From Comamonadaceae bacterium UBA2121 (GTDB lineage: Bacteria; Pseudomonadota; Gammaproteobacteria; Burkholderiales; Burkholderiaceae_C): 64,000 nucleotides of DNA. Shown in pieces: positions 53,156 through 62,043 of the stretch. Position numbers and translations under genes: made by a program. Location of the stretch: NCBI GenBank assembly GCA_002331385.1, contig DCYB01000007.1:204592-268591 (forward strand). The letters are read 5' to 3'. Under the pieces are notes generated by a model. That model had not been told where the DNA came from. It ran no database searches and saw only the letters and a list, made by a program, of their open reading frames with translations. The number at the start of each line of letters is the position of its first letter. The stretch's first letter is position 1.

Positions 53156-54742
53156 TCACCCTTCGTCTGCGCTGCGGTGCTCGTCCAGGCCCAACTCCTG
53201 GATCTTGCGCGTGATGGTGTTGCGCCCAATGCCCAGGCGCTGCGCCGCCTCCATGCGTCGGCCATGGGTTTCCAGCAGCGCCGTGCGGATCAGGCCCGAC
53301 TCGAAGCGCCGCGACAGCACATCCCACACGTCAGGTTGCCCGAGTCGCAGCAACTCGCGCGCTTCGGCCTCCAGCGCCGCTTCCCACGTACCGGATGCGG
53401 TGACTGGGGTGTCGGCGTTGAACGCCGTCGCTGCGCCAACGGGGGGCACTTGCACATCCACGCCTGCCGTCGCCGTCGCGCTGGCCGACGTCAGGTTGTC
53501 ATGGCGCACGGGCGCTTGTGCCTCGGCCAGGTCCGCGGGCGCCGTTGAATGGCTTGCGACCAGCGGCGCGTTCAACACCTCGGGCGGCAGGTCCTGCACC
53601 GAAATCACCTGCGCCGGGGCCATCACCGAGAGCCAATGGCAGATGTTCTCCAACTGGCGCACGTTGCCCGGAAAGTCGAACGCCTGCAGCCCCGCCAAAG
53701 CTGCCTCGGAAATGCGCTTGGGCTCCACGCCCAATTGGCGCGCGCCCTGCTGCAGGAAATGCCGGGTCAATCCCGGCACGTCCTCGCGCCGCTCGCGCAA
53801 TGCGGGCAGGCGCAGGCGAATCACGTTCAGGCGGTGAAACAGGTCTTCGCGAAACGCGCCGTCTTTCACGCGCTGCTCCAGATGCTGATGCGTTGCGGCA
53901 ATCACGCGCACATTCGCCTTGACGGCGGCGTGGCCACCCACACGGTAGAAATGTCCGTCAGAGAGCACACGCAACAAACGGGTCTGCAAATCAAACGGCA
54001 TGTCTCCGATCTCGTCCAGAAACAGCGTGCCGCCCTCGGCCTGCTCGAAGCGCCCGCGCCGCTGCGTTTGGGCACCAGTGAAGGCGCCGCGCTCGTGGCC
54101 AAAGAGTTCGCTTTCCAGCAGATCCTTGGGAATCGCCGCCGTGTTGATGGCAACGAACGGCCCGTTCGACACGGGCGAGTGCTTGTGCAACGCACGCGCT
54201 ACTAGTTCCTTGCCGGAGCCCGATTCGCCCGTGATCAGCACCGTCACCGCGCTCTGGCTCAGGCGGCCAATGGCGCGGAACACGTCCTGCATTGCGGGCG
54301 CCTGACCGAGGATTTCCGGCGTGTCCTGCGTGCGCGCTTCGGCCACCTGCTCGCGCTGGCTTTCTTCCACGGCGCGGCGAATGAGTTCGACCGCCTTGGG
54401 CAAGTCGAACGGCTTTGGCAGATACTCAAACGCGCCACGCTGCAGCGCGGACACGGCGCTGTCCAGGTCCGAATACGCCGTCATGATGATCACCGGCAGG
54501 CCGGGCTGCATCTCGCGCAGCTTTTCCAGCAATTGCAGGCCGGAGCCGCCCGGCATGCGGATGTCGCTGACGAGCACCTGCGGGCCGCTGTGTTCCGTCG
54601 CGCCCGCTGCAATGTCGGCCAGCGCATCTAGCACTTCGCGCGGATGCGAAAAACTGCGCGTGGGCAGGTTCTCGCGCGCGAGCGCCTTTTCAAGGACGAA
54701 GCGGATCGAGGGGTCGTCGTCTACTATCCAGATCGGCTTCAT
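53156..54742 (-). CDS. ntrC: Nitrogen regulation response regulator NtrC (sigma-54 activator)
   Basis: Activates sigma-54 promoters for nitrogen assimilation when phosphorylated by NtrB. The 528-residue protein has a receiver domain (Asp60 in LVSDIRMPGG, Lys in PKPF), an AAA+ domain (GESGSGKE Walker A, the GAFTGA loop that contacts sigma-54, FLDEIGDMP Walker B) and a C-terminal Fis-type helix-turn-helix (RRMEAAQRLGIGRNTITRK). A stretch of about 70 residues rich in Ala/Thr before the DNA-binding domain is longer than in E. coli (469 residues). It follows ntrB by 49 bases. Confidence 0.95.
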   Translation of the reverse strand: MKPIWIVDDDPSIRFVLEKALARENLPTRSFSHPREVLDALADIAAGATEHSGPQVLVSDIRMPGGSGLQLLEKLREMQPGLPVIIMTAYSDLDSAVSALQRGAFEYLPKPFDLPKAVELIRRAVEESQREQVAEARTQDTPEILGQAPAMQDVFRAIGRLSQSAVTVLITGESGSGKELVARALHKHSPVSNGPFVAINTAAIPKDLLESELFGHERGAFTGAQTQRRGRFEQAEGGTLFLDEIGDMPFDLQTRLLRVLSDGHFYRVGGHAAVKANVRVIAATHQHLEQRVKDGAFREDLFHRLNVIRLRLPALRERREDVPGLTRHFLQQGARQLGVEPKRISEAALAGLQAFDFPGNVRQLENICHWLSVMAPAQVISVQDLPPEVLNAPLVASHSTAPADLAEAQAPVRHDNLTSASATATAGVDVQVPPVGAATAFNADTPVTASGTWEAALEAEARELLRLGQPDVWDVLSRRFESGLIRTALLETHGRRMEAAQRLGIGRNTITRKIQELGLDEHRSADEG

Positions 54743-54791
54743 AAATATGGTCTTCCTTGGCTGAGGGGTTCACCCCTGTGGTTCAAGGACC

Positions 54792-55928
54792 TCAGGGCAG
54801 CGGGATGAGGATACGAAAGTCGGTGCGCCCTGGAGCACTGTCGCATTCGATCAGGCCGTGATGCCGCTGCACGAAAGTCTGTGCCAGCGTCAGTCCCAAA
54901 CCTGAGCCTCCGTCCCGGCCCGTGACGAGTGGATAGAAAATTCGATCCTTGATCGCCTCGGGCACGCCTGGTCCGTTGTCGATCACATGCAAATCCAATG
55001 CCAACCGATAGCGCTGGCGACCAAATGTTACCTGTCGCGCAACGCGGGTGCGCAAAACAATCTGGGCATCACCCGCTGCGATGCGCTCTGACAGCGACAG
55101 CGCCGCGTTCTGCACGATGTTGAGCAGCGCCTGGATGAGCTGTTCGCGATCGCCGCGGAACTCGGGAATCGAGATGTCGTAATCGCGCCGGATTTCCAGC
55201 CCGCGTGGATACTCCACCAGCACCAGCGAGCGCACGCGTTCACAGACCTCGTGGATGTTCACATCACCCACCTGATGCGGGTGACGATGCGGCGCCAGCA
55301 ATCGGTCCACCAGACTTTGCAGCCGGTCGGCCTCGTGGATGATGACCTGTGTGTACTCCTCCAGATCGCGCGTCGGCAGCTCCATCTCCAGCAACTGCGC
55401 CGCGCCGCGAATGCCGCCCAGCGGGTTCTTGATTTCGTGCGCCAGATTGCGGATCAGCTCCTTGTTGGCCAGAGCCTGCTCGCGCAAGCGCTCTTCGCGA
55501 TCCTGTCGCGCCTGTGCTTCGAGCGGCCAGCACTCGATGAGCACGTCGCTGCCGTTGTCCACGCACGCCACGCTCACATGCACGGGCAGCGGGTCCTGCG
55601 GCGCGCGGCGCAAGCCACTGTCAAAGCGCAGTGCGGCAAAATTTTCGCTGCGCGCGCCATCGAGCGCCGATCGCACGACGCCCTGATCGGTCGTGAAATA
55701 ACTGGAAAAGTCCACGCCTTCGAGCATGCGCCGCGACTGGCCCAGCGCCGTCTCCAGCGCCACGTTGGCAAACAGCACGGTGCCGTCGGGCCGCAGCACG
55801 GCCACCAGGGTGGAGACGAGATCGAGCGCCTGATAGCGCTCGGCGGCCGACAGTGCGTGAGTAGAGTGGGAGTCGTTGTCGTGCGGCTGCGCGGTTGCTG
55901 CTTTGGCAGGAACAGTAGGTGCAGCCAC
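54792..55928 (-). CDS. ntrB: Nitrogen regulation sensor kinase NtrB
   Basis: Cytoplasmic histidine kinase/phosphatase that controls NtrC under PII signalling. The 378-residue protein has an N-terminal PAS-like domain (ALDLVSTLVAVLRPDGTV), then the H box NLAHEIKNPLGGIRGAAQ, the N box NIVQNAALSLSE and the G boxes DNGPGVPE and GGSGLGLTLAQ. The start is a GTG at 55928. The DUF4124-like gene ends 15 bases upstream, so both lie in one operon with ntrC. Confidence 0.94.
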   Translation of the reverse strand: MAAPTVPAKAATAQPHDNDSHSTHALSAAERYQALDLVSTLVAVLRPDGTVLFANVALETALGQSRRMLEGVDFSSYFTTDQGVVRSALDGARSENFAALRFDSGLRRAPQDPLPVHVSVACVDNGSDVLIECWPLEAQARQDREERLREQALANKELIRNLAHEIKNPLGGIRGAAQLLEMELPTRDLEEYTQVIIHEADRLQSLVDRLLAPHRHPHQVGDVNIHEVCERVRSLVLVEYPRGLEIRRDYDISIPEFRGDREQLIQALLNIVQNAALSLSERIAAGDAQIVLRTRVARQVTFGRQRYRLALDLHVIDNGPGVPEAIKDRIFYPLVTGRDGGSGLGLTLAQTFVQRHHGLIECDSAPGRTDFRILIPLP

Positions 55929-55943
55929 GTGAGAAACCAGTGA

Positions 55944-56441
55944 TTACCGGATGCGATTGAGCTCGCGCTTGATGCCTTCCACGTCCGCCTCGGCGCGCGT
56001 CAAAGCGGCCTTCAGATCGTTCGTGCGCTCGATGTAGCCCTGCGGATTGCGCATTTCCAGCGCGGTGCGCTGCGGGAATCCGTCGTTGTATTCCTTCTTC
56101 AACTCGTCGTGGCGCGACTGCGCCTTGCGCAATTCGTCTTCGAGAATGACGCGCGCATCGGAGTCACGCGCCTTCTGCTCCTGCGACACCACACGCGGAC
56201 CTGCGGACGGCGCGCTGGGAGTCGCCGGAGCCACTGTGCGCGCCGCTGGTGCAGCGCCACCCGAAGCGCGCGAGCCTTGCAGCACCGTCACATTGCCGCC
56301 CTCCACCACCTTGCAGCCACGCTCCTTGGCCTGCGTGGCGTTGTTGGTGTACTCGTTGCCGCAGCGATAGATACGGTCCTGGGACCAGGCGGCAGGCAAA
56401 AGCACCAAAGTGGAGATGAGAGCAAACAGCGTTTTTTTCAT
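55944..56441 (-). CDS. DUF4124-like secreted protein
   Basis: The 165-residue protein has a signal peptide (cleaved after about AAWS, residue 20). The mature N-terminus has two cysteines (IYRCGNEYTNNATQAKERGC), in the manner of DUF4124 domains. The rest is an Ala/Pro linker and a coiled-coil-like region (LEDELRKAQSRHDELKKE). The ATG at 56441 follows GAGGAA. It lies between glnA and ntrB, an arrangement I believe is common in Burkholderiales but whose meaning is unknown. Confidence 0.8.
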   Translation of the reverse strand: MKKTLFALISTLVLLPAAWSQDRIYRCGNEYTNNATQAKERGCKVVEGGNVTVLQGSRASGGAAPAARTVAPATPSAPSAGPRVVSQEQKARDSDARVILEDELRKAQSRHDELKKEYNDGFPQRTALEMRNPQGYIERTNDLKAALTRAEADVEGIKRELNRIR

Positions 56442-56596
56442 GTATTCCTCGCGCAACGGACCGTGACTCGAAACAAAGCAGACCTGATCCTCAGATCAGG
56501 GAGCGAGCCAATCACTTACCTAGCGACAATAACAGAGCATCCCATCAAAGACCCCAAAAGGCCATGAACGTTCCTGAATAAGCGTTGCATCCATGA

Positions 56597-56623
56597 AAAA
56601 AGCGACCTTTCCGGTCGCTTTTT
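56597..56623. terminator. Bidirectional terminator after glnA
   Basis: The stem AAAAGCGACC/GGTCGCTTTT with a 5-base loop and T runs on both strands lies 69 bases after the glnA stop. Confidence 0.85.
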
Positions 56624-56691
56624 AAGATCGTGCGAACTGCCGGGCTCATGCATACAACGCCCGGCCGTGCACTTTCGCTGACGTCTGACTA

Positions 56692-58107
56692 TTACAGCGA
56701 GTAGTACATATCGTACTCAACCGGGTGCGGCGCCATGCGGAAACGCTGCACTTCGGTCATCTTCAGGTCGATGTAGGCATCCAGCATCGCATCGGAGAAC
56801 ACGCCACCCTTGGTCAGGAAGTTGCGGTCTGCGTCGAGCGCTTCCAGCGCTTGGTCGAGGCTGTGGCACACGGTGGGCACCAGCTTGTCTTCTTCCGGCG
56901 GCAGGTGGTAGAGGTCCTTGGTGGCGGCTTCGCCCGGGTGGATCTTGTTTTCCACGCCGTCCAGACCCGCCATCATCAGAGCCGAGAAGCACAGGTAGGG
57001 GTTTGCCAGCGGATCGGGGAAACGCGCCTCAATGCGGCGGCCCTTGGGGTTCGCCACGTAAGGAATGCGGATCGACGCCGAGCGGTTGCGCGAGCTGTAG
57101 GCCAGCTTCACGGGCGCTTCAAAGCCGGGCACCAGACGCTTGTAGCTGTTGGTGCCGGGGTTGGTGATGGCGTTCAGCGCACGAGCGTGCTTGATGATGC
57201 CGCCGATGTAGTACAGCGCAAAGTCGGACAGACCGGCATAGCCGTCGCCAGCGAACAGGTTCTTGCCGTCCTTCCAGATGGATTGGTGCACGTGCATGCC
57301 AGAGCCGTTGTCGCCTGCATAGGGCTTGGGCATGAAGGTGGCCGTCTTGCCATAGGCGTTGGCCACATTCCAGATCACGTACTTCATGACCTGCGTCCAG
57401 TCGGCGCGCTCCACCAGCGTGCTGAACTTGGTGCCGATTTCATTCTGGCCCGCGCCTGCCACTTCGTGGTGGAACACTTCGACCGGAATGCCCAGCGATT
57501 CGATGATCAGCGACATCTCGGCACGCATGTCTTGCGTGCTGTCGACGGGTGGCACGGGGAAGTAGCCGCCCTTCACGGTGGGACGGTGGCCACGATTGCC
57601 GGTGTCGAACTTGGTGCCGGTGTTCCAAGGGGCTTCGTATTCTTCGATTTCGAAGGACACCTTGCCGGGTTCGTTGGTCCAGCGCACGCCGTCGAAGATG
57701 AAGAATTCTGGCTCGGGACCAAAGTAGGCGGTGTCGCCCAAGCCCGATGCCTTCAGGTAGGCTTCGGCGCGCTTGGCGATCGAACGCGGGTCGCGGTCAT
57801 AGGCCTTGCCATCGCTGGGCTCGACCACATCGCACTGCAGGAACAGCGTAGTTTCTTCAAAGAACGGGTCGATGTTGGCGGTGTTCGGGTCGGGCATGAG
57901 TTGCATGTCCGATGCCTCGATGCCCTTCCAGCCAGCCACGGACGAGCCGTCGAACGCATGGCCCGAAGCGAACTTGTCTTCGTCGAAATGCGAAATCGGC
58001 ACGGTTACGTGCTGCTCCTTGCCGCGAGTATCGGTGAAGCGGAAGTCAACTAACTTGACCTCGTTTTCTTCCACCATCTTCATCACGTCTGCAACGGTCT
58101 TAGCCAT
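56692..58107 (-). CDS. glnA: Glutamine synthetase type I
   Basis: Makes glutamine from glutamate, ammonia and ATP. The 471-residue dodecameric enzyme has the N-terminal DGSS loop (AFDGSSVAGWK), the metal-binding FGPEPEFF, HHEVAGAGQNEI, NGSGMHVHQS and ATP-binding KLAYSSRNRSASIRIP. The adenylylated tyrosine lies in KDLYHLPPEE. The ATG at 58107 follows CTGGAGAAC. Upstream lie a sigma-54 promoter and an NtrC site, so the gene should be induced by nitrogen limitation through the NtrBC pair encoded just downstream. Confidence 0.98.
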   Translation of the reverse strand: MAKTVADVMKMVEENEVKLVDFRFTDTRGKEQHVTVPISHFDEDKFASGHAFDGSSVAGWKGIEASDMQLMPDPNTANIDPFFEETTLFLQCDVVEPSDGKAYDRDPRSIAKRAEAYLKASGLGDTAYFGPEPEFFIFDGVRWTNEPGKVSFEIEEYEAPWNTGTKFDTGNRGHRPTVKGGYFPVPPVDSTQDMRAEMSLIIESLGIPVEVFHHEVAGAGQNEIGTKFSTLVERADWTQVMKYVIWNVANAYGKTATFMPKPYAGDNGSGMHVHQSIWKDGKNLFAGDGYAGLSDFALYYIGGIIKHARALNAITNPGTNSYKRLVPGFEAPVKLAYSSRNRSASIRIPYVANPKGRRIEARFPDPLANPYLCFSALMMAGLDGVENKIHPGEAATKDLYHLPPEEDKLVPTVCHSLDQALEALDADRNFLTKGGVFSDAMLDAYIDLKMTEVQRFRMAPHPVEYDMYYSL

Positions 58108-58159
58108 CAATGTTCTCCAGGGAATGAACGCGTATTGAAACTTGAATGTTGTGAGAGTT

Positions 58160-58175
58160 AGCAGAATGCGTGCCA
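58160..58175 (-). promoter_or_regulatory. Sigma-54 promoter of glnA
   Basis: The minus strand reads TGGCACG-CATT-CTGCT. The GG and GC are separated by exactly 10 bases, as required for the -24/-12 elements. Transcription would start near 58149, about 42 bases before the ATG. Confidence 0.82.
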
Positions 58176-58249
58176 ATTTGCCGCATCGCATGCACCAGAG
58201 GTAAGCGCAAGGATGCACGGAAAAGTGCCAGCTTTCATGCATTCAAAAA

Positions 58250-58266
58250 CGCACCAATATGGTGCA
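58250..58266. promoter_or_regulatory. NtrC binding site upstream of glnA
   Basis: The dyad GCACCA-ATA-TGGTGCA matches the NtrC consensus TGCACCA-N3-TGGTGCA at 13 of 14 positions. Its centre lies about 109 bases before the inferred start, like the strong site of E. coli glnAp2. A half site TGCACCA occurs at 58191-58197. Confidence 0.85.
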
Positions 58267-58288
58267 TTCATAAAAACCAAAGGGTGAA

Positions 58289-59158
58289 TTATCGACTACG
58301 CACCATTTCGGGGCCGAGCTGCGCCCCCATTTTGTGCAGGGCCTCCAGCAGCATATCCCAGGCCTTGGTCACTTCCTGTGTCGGCCCCTTGACGCCCAAC
58401 TCGATATGTCGGCCATGCACCGGGTGATCCACGCTGGGCAGGCTGAACACCTTGACCTGAGGGAACGCAGCCTCGATTTGCACCATCAACGGCGTCAGCG
58501 TGGACTCCATGGACTGGAATACCAGCACGGAATGCTCGGTTTGCGGTGCTTGATGGAACCACGCTCCGCAGTAATGCTCCAGCGCCCATTCGATCATCGG
58601 CCAGGCCATCACCGGAAAGCCCGGCACAAAGTGCACCATGCCGCCGCCGGGGCCGTCGCAGGTGAAGCCGGGAATCTTGTTGTAGGGATTGGGCAGTACC
58701 CGCGCACCTTGAGGAATCGTGCCCATGTTCAGGCGGTGGAGGTTGTCGGCGCTCTCGGGCTCAAAGGGCTTGCCTTCCTCGCGCGCGATGTCACGCATAC
58801 GCTCGCGGATCAGCTCTGCCGCTTCGGGGTGCAAGGCCAGCGGTTGGTCCAGCGCCTGCGCCGCACATTGCCGCGTGTGATCGTCGGGCGTTGCGCCGAT
58901 GCCGCCACAGCAAAACACCGTGTCGGCCGTGGCAAACACCTGCCGCAACGTGCTGGTGATGCGCGCGGGATCGTCGCCCACATAGTGCGCATAGGACAGC
59001 GCCAGTCCGCGCGCGGCCAACAACTCAATGACTTTGGGCATGTGCTTGTCTGCACGCTTGCCCGAGAGAATTTCATCGCCGACGATGATCAACCCGAAAT
59101 TTGGAGACACGGCTTGTGGAGCGCCCTTGTGGTCCAAGGGTGCGCTGTTGTTTTTCAA
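58289..59158 (-). CDS. CinA-type molybdopterin-binding domain protein
   Basis: The 289-residue protein has the MoCF_biosynth fold, with LIIVGDEILSGKRADKH at the start and FCCGGIGATPDDHT as the characteristic loop. It corresponds to the N-terminal half of CinA (competence/damage inducible protein); the C-terminal deamidase domain is absent. Related short proteins may hydrolyse nucleotides such as ADP-ribose. The ATG overlaps the stop of the EI24 gene (ATGA), so the two are coupled. Confidence 0.88.
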   Translation of the reverse strand: MKNNSAPLDHKGAPQAVSPNFGLIIVGDEILSGKRADKHMPKVIELLAARGLALSYAHYVGDDPARITSTLRQVFATADTVFCCGGIGATPDDHTRQCAAQALDQPLALHPEAAELIRERMRDIAREEGKPFEPESADNLHRLNMGTIPQGARVLPNPYNKIPGFTCDGPGGGMVHFVPGFPVMAWPMIEWALEHYCGAWFHQAPQTEHSVLVFQSMESTLTPLMVQIEAAFPQVKVFSLPSVDHPVHGRHIELGVKGPTQEVTKAWDMLLEALHKMGAQLGPEMVRSR

Positions 59159-60099
59159 TCCGCATTATTGTCGCGCTTTCCATGGCTTTCATTGGGCAAG
59201 GCCAATGACTGCTCAGGCGCAATAGGATCACTTGCAGGAGCGGCCCCCTCGGACTCGACTGGAGCGGGGACCACGCCGCCGGGAGCTTCCACTACCAGCT
59301 CATTGCGCTCTGCGCGCAATTCGGCCAGCGCCGCGAGGCAAAAGTGCGTGAACCACAGCGACGAGAAAGCGAACACCAGAGTGTAAATCCAGATCGCCAC
59401 CGGAATCAGCACCAGGAACGCCGCGGCAAACACCACCGCCAACGCCCACACGATGCTCGGCGCGGCCCCCAGAAAGCCGCACACCACGCCGATCGACAGC
59501 AGGCTGTAACGATGACGCTCGAAGAGCAGCTTGCGCTCCTCCTTGCTGGCGTGCTCTGCCAGTGCATCGAAGCTCATCACGCGATAGGTCAGCCATCCCC
59601 AGATCAGCGGCGGCAACACCAGCACCAGTGGTGGAATGAGCCACAACGGCGAGGAAACCACCAACGCCACCACCGCCGCCACCGTCGAGACAAGCGACCA
59701 CATCACGCTCGCCACGACCGAGCCGCCGTGCTTGCGCACCAGCAACGGGAAACGGCGCTGCGCCACCAGATTCACCAGCGCGGGGGTCATGAACACGGCC
59801 ACCGAAATCAGCGCCACCAGCACGATGACCGGCACGGCCGCCAGCACCACCAGCAAGGGCGCGAGCACATGCGAGGCGTTGCCCCAGCCCATGGAAGACA
59901 GCCAGCTCCAGATACCACTGAGCCAGCCCGCATCACCCAGCATGCGCTCGGTGGCCATCACCGCATCTGCCCAGAAAAAGTGCGTGGATACGCCCGCGAG
60001 AATGGCGATGAGCAACAGCGGCAGTAGCGACAGAAGGATGACCCGTGGGATCAGGCAGTATGCAGCGGCACGCCAACACGAATCAATCAATGAGGACAT
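59155..60099 (-). CDS. EI24-domain inner-membrane protein
   Basis: The 314-residue protein has about six hydrophobic helices and a charged C-terminal tail of 50 residues. The MSSLIDSCWRAAAYCLIPR opening and WGWLTYRVMSFDALAEHAS loop are features of the EI24/CysZ-like group. CysZ proteins import sulfate, but the similarity is not enough to infer that here. The ATG at 60099 is selected since GAGGG stands about eight bases upstream; ATG 60105 is too close to that site. It precedes the CinA-type gene. Confidence 0.82.
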   Translation of the reverse strand: MSSLIDSCWRAAAYCLIPRVILLSLLPLLLIAILAGVSTHFFWADAVMATERMLGDAGWLSGIWSWLSSMGWGNASHVLAPLLVVLAAVPVIVLVALISVAVFMTPALVNLVAQRRFPLLVRKHGGSVVASVMWSLVSTVAAVVALVVSSPLWLIPPLVLVLPPLIWGWLTYRVMSFDALAEHASKEERKLLFERHRYSLLSIGVVCGFLGAAPSIVWALAVVFAAAFLVLIPVAIWIYTLVFAFSSLWFTHFCLAALAELRAERNELVVEAPGGVVPAPVESEGAAPASDPIAPEQSLALPNESHGKRDNNAD

Positions 60100-60137
60100 T
60101 TTCATACCCTCAAGAATAGCGCGAGTCGAAAACTGGA

Positions 60138-61145
60138 TCAGTTGCGGCGCAGCAACCGCAGCAAACCCAGCCACTGCTGCGACCAGAATCCCCTACCGTA
60201 ATTGCGGAGTTGGCCGTCCGGGCCGGGATGCACCTGATCGTCCACACCGGTCGGGTCATAACGCAGCTCGAAATTGGCCGTGCGAAACACGATGTCCCAC
60301 AGTGGCAGCAGCACACCAAAGTTGCAGCCACGCGCCGCTTCGATGGATCGCGGCAGCGCAGGCGCGGGCAAATGCGGGTCGCCCAATCGCGCCTCTACCA
60401 ACGAGATCGCGTGATGGCGCCGGTGAAAGCGTGGGCTGATCCACAGCCGCTCTCCCAGCTTGCCAAACCAGATGCGCGCGTTGGCGTGGTGCAGGTTCTC
60501 GCTCAATTGCGTGATCGCGACAATCACCACGAACTGCCCCGGCGGCACACCAATGCACTGCGCCACCAGCACGATGATCACGCTGCGGATGACATCATCC
60601 AGCAGGTGGTTGCGGCTGTCCGACCACTTCGTCATCTGGCGCTGCGAGTGGTGCAGCGAATGCAGCGACCACCACCAGTCAAAGCGGTGCTGGCCACGAT
60701 GAATCAGATAGTCCACCAGATCGAACACGACCAGGTAAATAAGCAGACTGACCAGCGGCAGATCCGTCACGCCCGGCCACAACTCATCGATGTTGAAGGT
60801 GCGCATTCCCTGCACGCGCAACATGCCAAAGAAGCTGTCGAACAGCGGCTCCAGCGAGAAGAACAACGCGAGCCGGAACACGCCCAAGCGGTGAATCAGT
60901 GTGTAGATGATGTCGGTGCGAATGCCCTTGCGGTCGGTCACCGGCTCGACCGGACGCCAGCGCTCCAGCGGACCGATCAGCAGCACGATCACCGCCATCT
61001 GGATCAGCCCGATCAGCAGCCAGCCCGTAGCGTCGTAACCATCCTCGAGCAGGCTCGCCAGACCGGCATGGAACATGACGGGCTGCACAATGGTCTCGAA
61101 GAGCCACTGCTGCACGTTATTGAAAAGGGTCAACCACCACTGCAC
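60138..61145 (-). CDS. Sterol desaturase/fatty-acid hydroxylase family protein
   Basis: The 335-residue integral membrane protein has the three histidine boxes that bind a di-iron centre: HRGQH, HSLHH and HRRHH. Helices flank the boxes, with box one in DLVDYLIHRGQHRF. The family hydroxylates or desaturates lipids, sterols or carotenoids. No sterol pathway is present. The start is GTG at 61145. It lies 38 bases upstream of the EI24 gene and 44 bases downstream of the deacetylase gene on the same strand. Confidence 0.9.
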   Translation of the reverse strand: MQWWLTLFNNVQQWLFETIVQPVMFHAGLASLLEDGYDATGWLLIGLIQMAVIVLLIGPLERWRPVEPVTDRKGIRTDIIYTLIHRLGVFRLALFFSLEPLFDSFFGMLRVQGMRTFNIDELWPGVTDLPLVSLLIYLVVFDLVDYLIHRGQHRFDWWWSLHSLHHSQRQMTKWSDSRNHLLDDVIRSVIIVLVAQCIGVPPGQFVVIVAITQLSENLHHANARIWFGKLGERLWISPRFHRRHHAISLVEARLGDPHLPAPALPRSIEAARGCNFGVLLPLWDIVFRTANFELRYDPTGVDDQVHPGPDGQLRNYGRGFWSQQWLGLLRLLRRN

Positions 61146-61189
61146 GATTCAGCCCAACCTGTCTTGTCTTGCCCTCACGCGCCCTGCCC

Positions 61190-62011
61190 TCAGGGCCTGC
61201 GCGTCCACGCTGCATAGTCGGGATGCTCCCGCAGCGTGCGAAAACAGAAACCACGCGATTTCAATCCCTTGATCAGCGGCTCCAACACGGCAGGCGCCCA
61301 CGGGTCCTGACGCGACCAGATGCCCAGATGCGCGAGCAGAATGTCGCCGCTGCGAATACGGGACAACGCTTGATCGAGCAAGCGCTGGTTCGGATAGGAG
61401 TCGCTCGGCAACTCGTCGCCCAGAAAGCCTGCGGGCGACCAACCCACATGCGCATAACCGCACGATCTGGCGGCAGCGATCAGTCGCGGCGACGTCTTGC
61501 CGCCCGGCGCGCGAAACAGCGGCAGCGGCTCCTTGCCCGTCATCTCGCGCAGACGATCCTCGGACTTGCGAATCTCCGCGCAGTAGTCCGCCGGCGTCAT
61601 CGTGAATTGCTGATCCTGCTTGGGCCCAGCCGATGGCTTCACCTTGAAAGCAACCAGTTGCTTGCCCTGCATGACATCACCACGCCAATACACATGATCG
61701 TAGGTGTGCGAGGCAAACTCATGACCGTGCTGCGCACGCGCCTTCCACCAGGGCGCCCATTCGTTGTCCAGGCTGCTGCCGTTCGTCTTGGTCCGCTCGT
61801 TGGCGGCAAAAAAGGTGACACGCACTTTTTCGCGCTCCAGCACATCGGCGATCAATGGCGCGACACCCATGTGCCCCGTATCGAACGTCAGATAAACCGG
61901 CTGCGCGCAGGACGTCGCCGAATCTGGAGAGGCTGCCAGCGCGCACGAGGCGGCCAGCACCATCCATGCAGGCAGAGCGATCTTCCATGGCTTCCACTCG
62001 GCGTTATGCAT
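61190..62011 (-). CDS. Polysaccharide deacetylase family protein with variant active site
   Basis: The 273-residue secreted protein has a signal peptide (cleaved after about ALA, residue 26) and a NodB-like fold. The usual TFDDG motif reads TFDTGH, so the second aspartate, a metal ligand, is threonine. The HxxxH motif is SHTYDH with both histidines present. Downstream motifs FRAPGG and LLAHLG match the family. The ATG at 62011 gives a normal signal sequence. It lies 32 bases after the beta-propeller gene. Confidence 0.85.
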   Translation of the reverse strand: MHNAEWKPWKIALPAWMVLAASCALAASPDSATSCAQPVYLTFDTGHMGVAPLIADVLEREKVRVTFFAANERTKTNGSSLDNEWAPWWKARAQHGHEFASHTYDHVYWRGDVMQGKQLVAFKVKPSAGPKQDQQFTMTPADYCAEIRKSEDRLREMTGKEPLPLFRAPGGKTSPRLIAAARSCGYAHVGWSPAGFLGDELPSDSYPNQRLLDQALSRIRSGDILLAHLGIWSRQDPWAPAVLEPLIKGLKSRGFCFRTLREHPDYAAWTRRP

Positions 62012-62043
62012 CGACTTCCCCGGCTTGCTTGGTTCGTGCCCGC

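Noticed and set aside
58213..58230. A second sigma-54-like element (TGGCAC...GTGCA) on the minus strand
   Set aside because: The GG to GC spacing is 11 bases and sigma-54 needs 10; the element at 58160-58175 has the right spacing.
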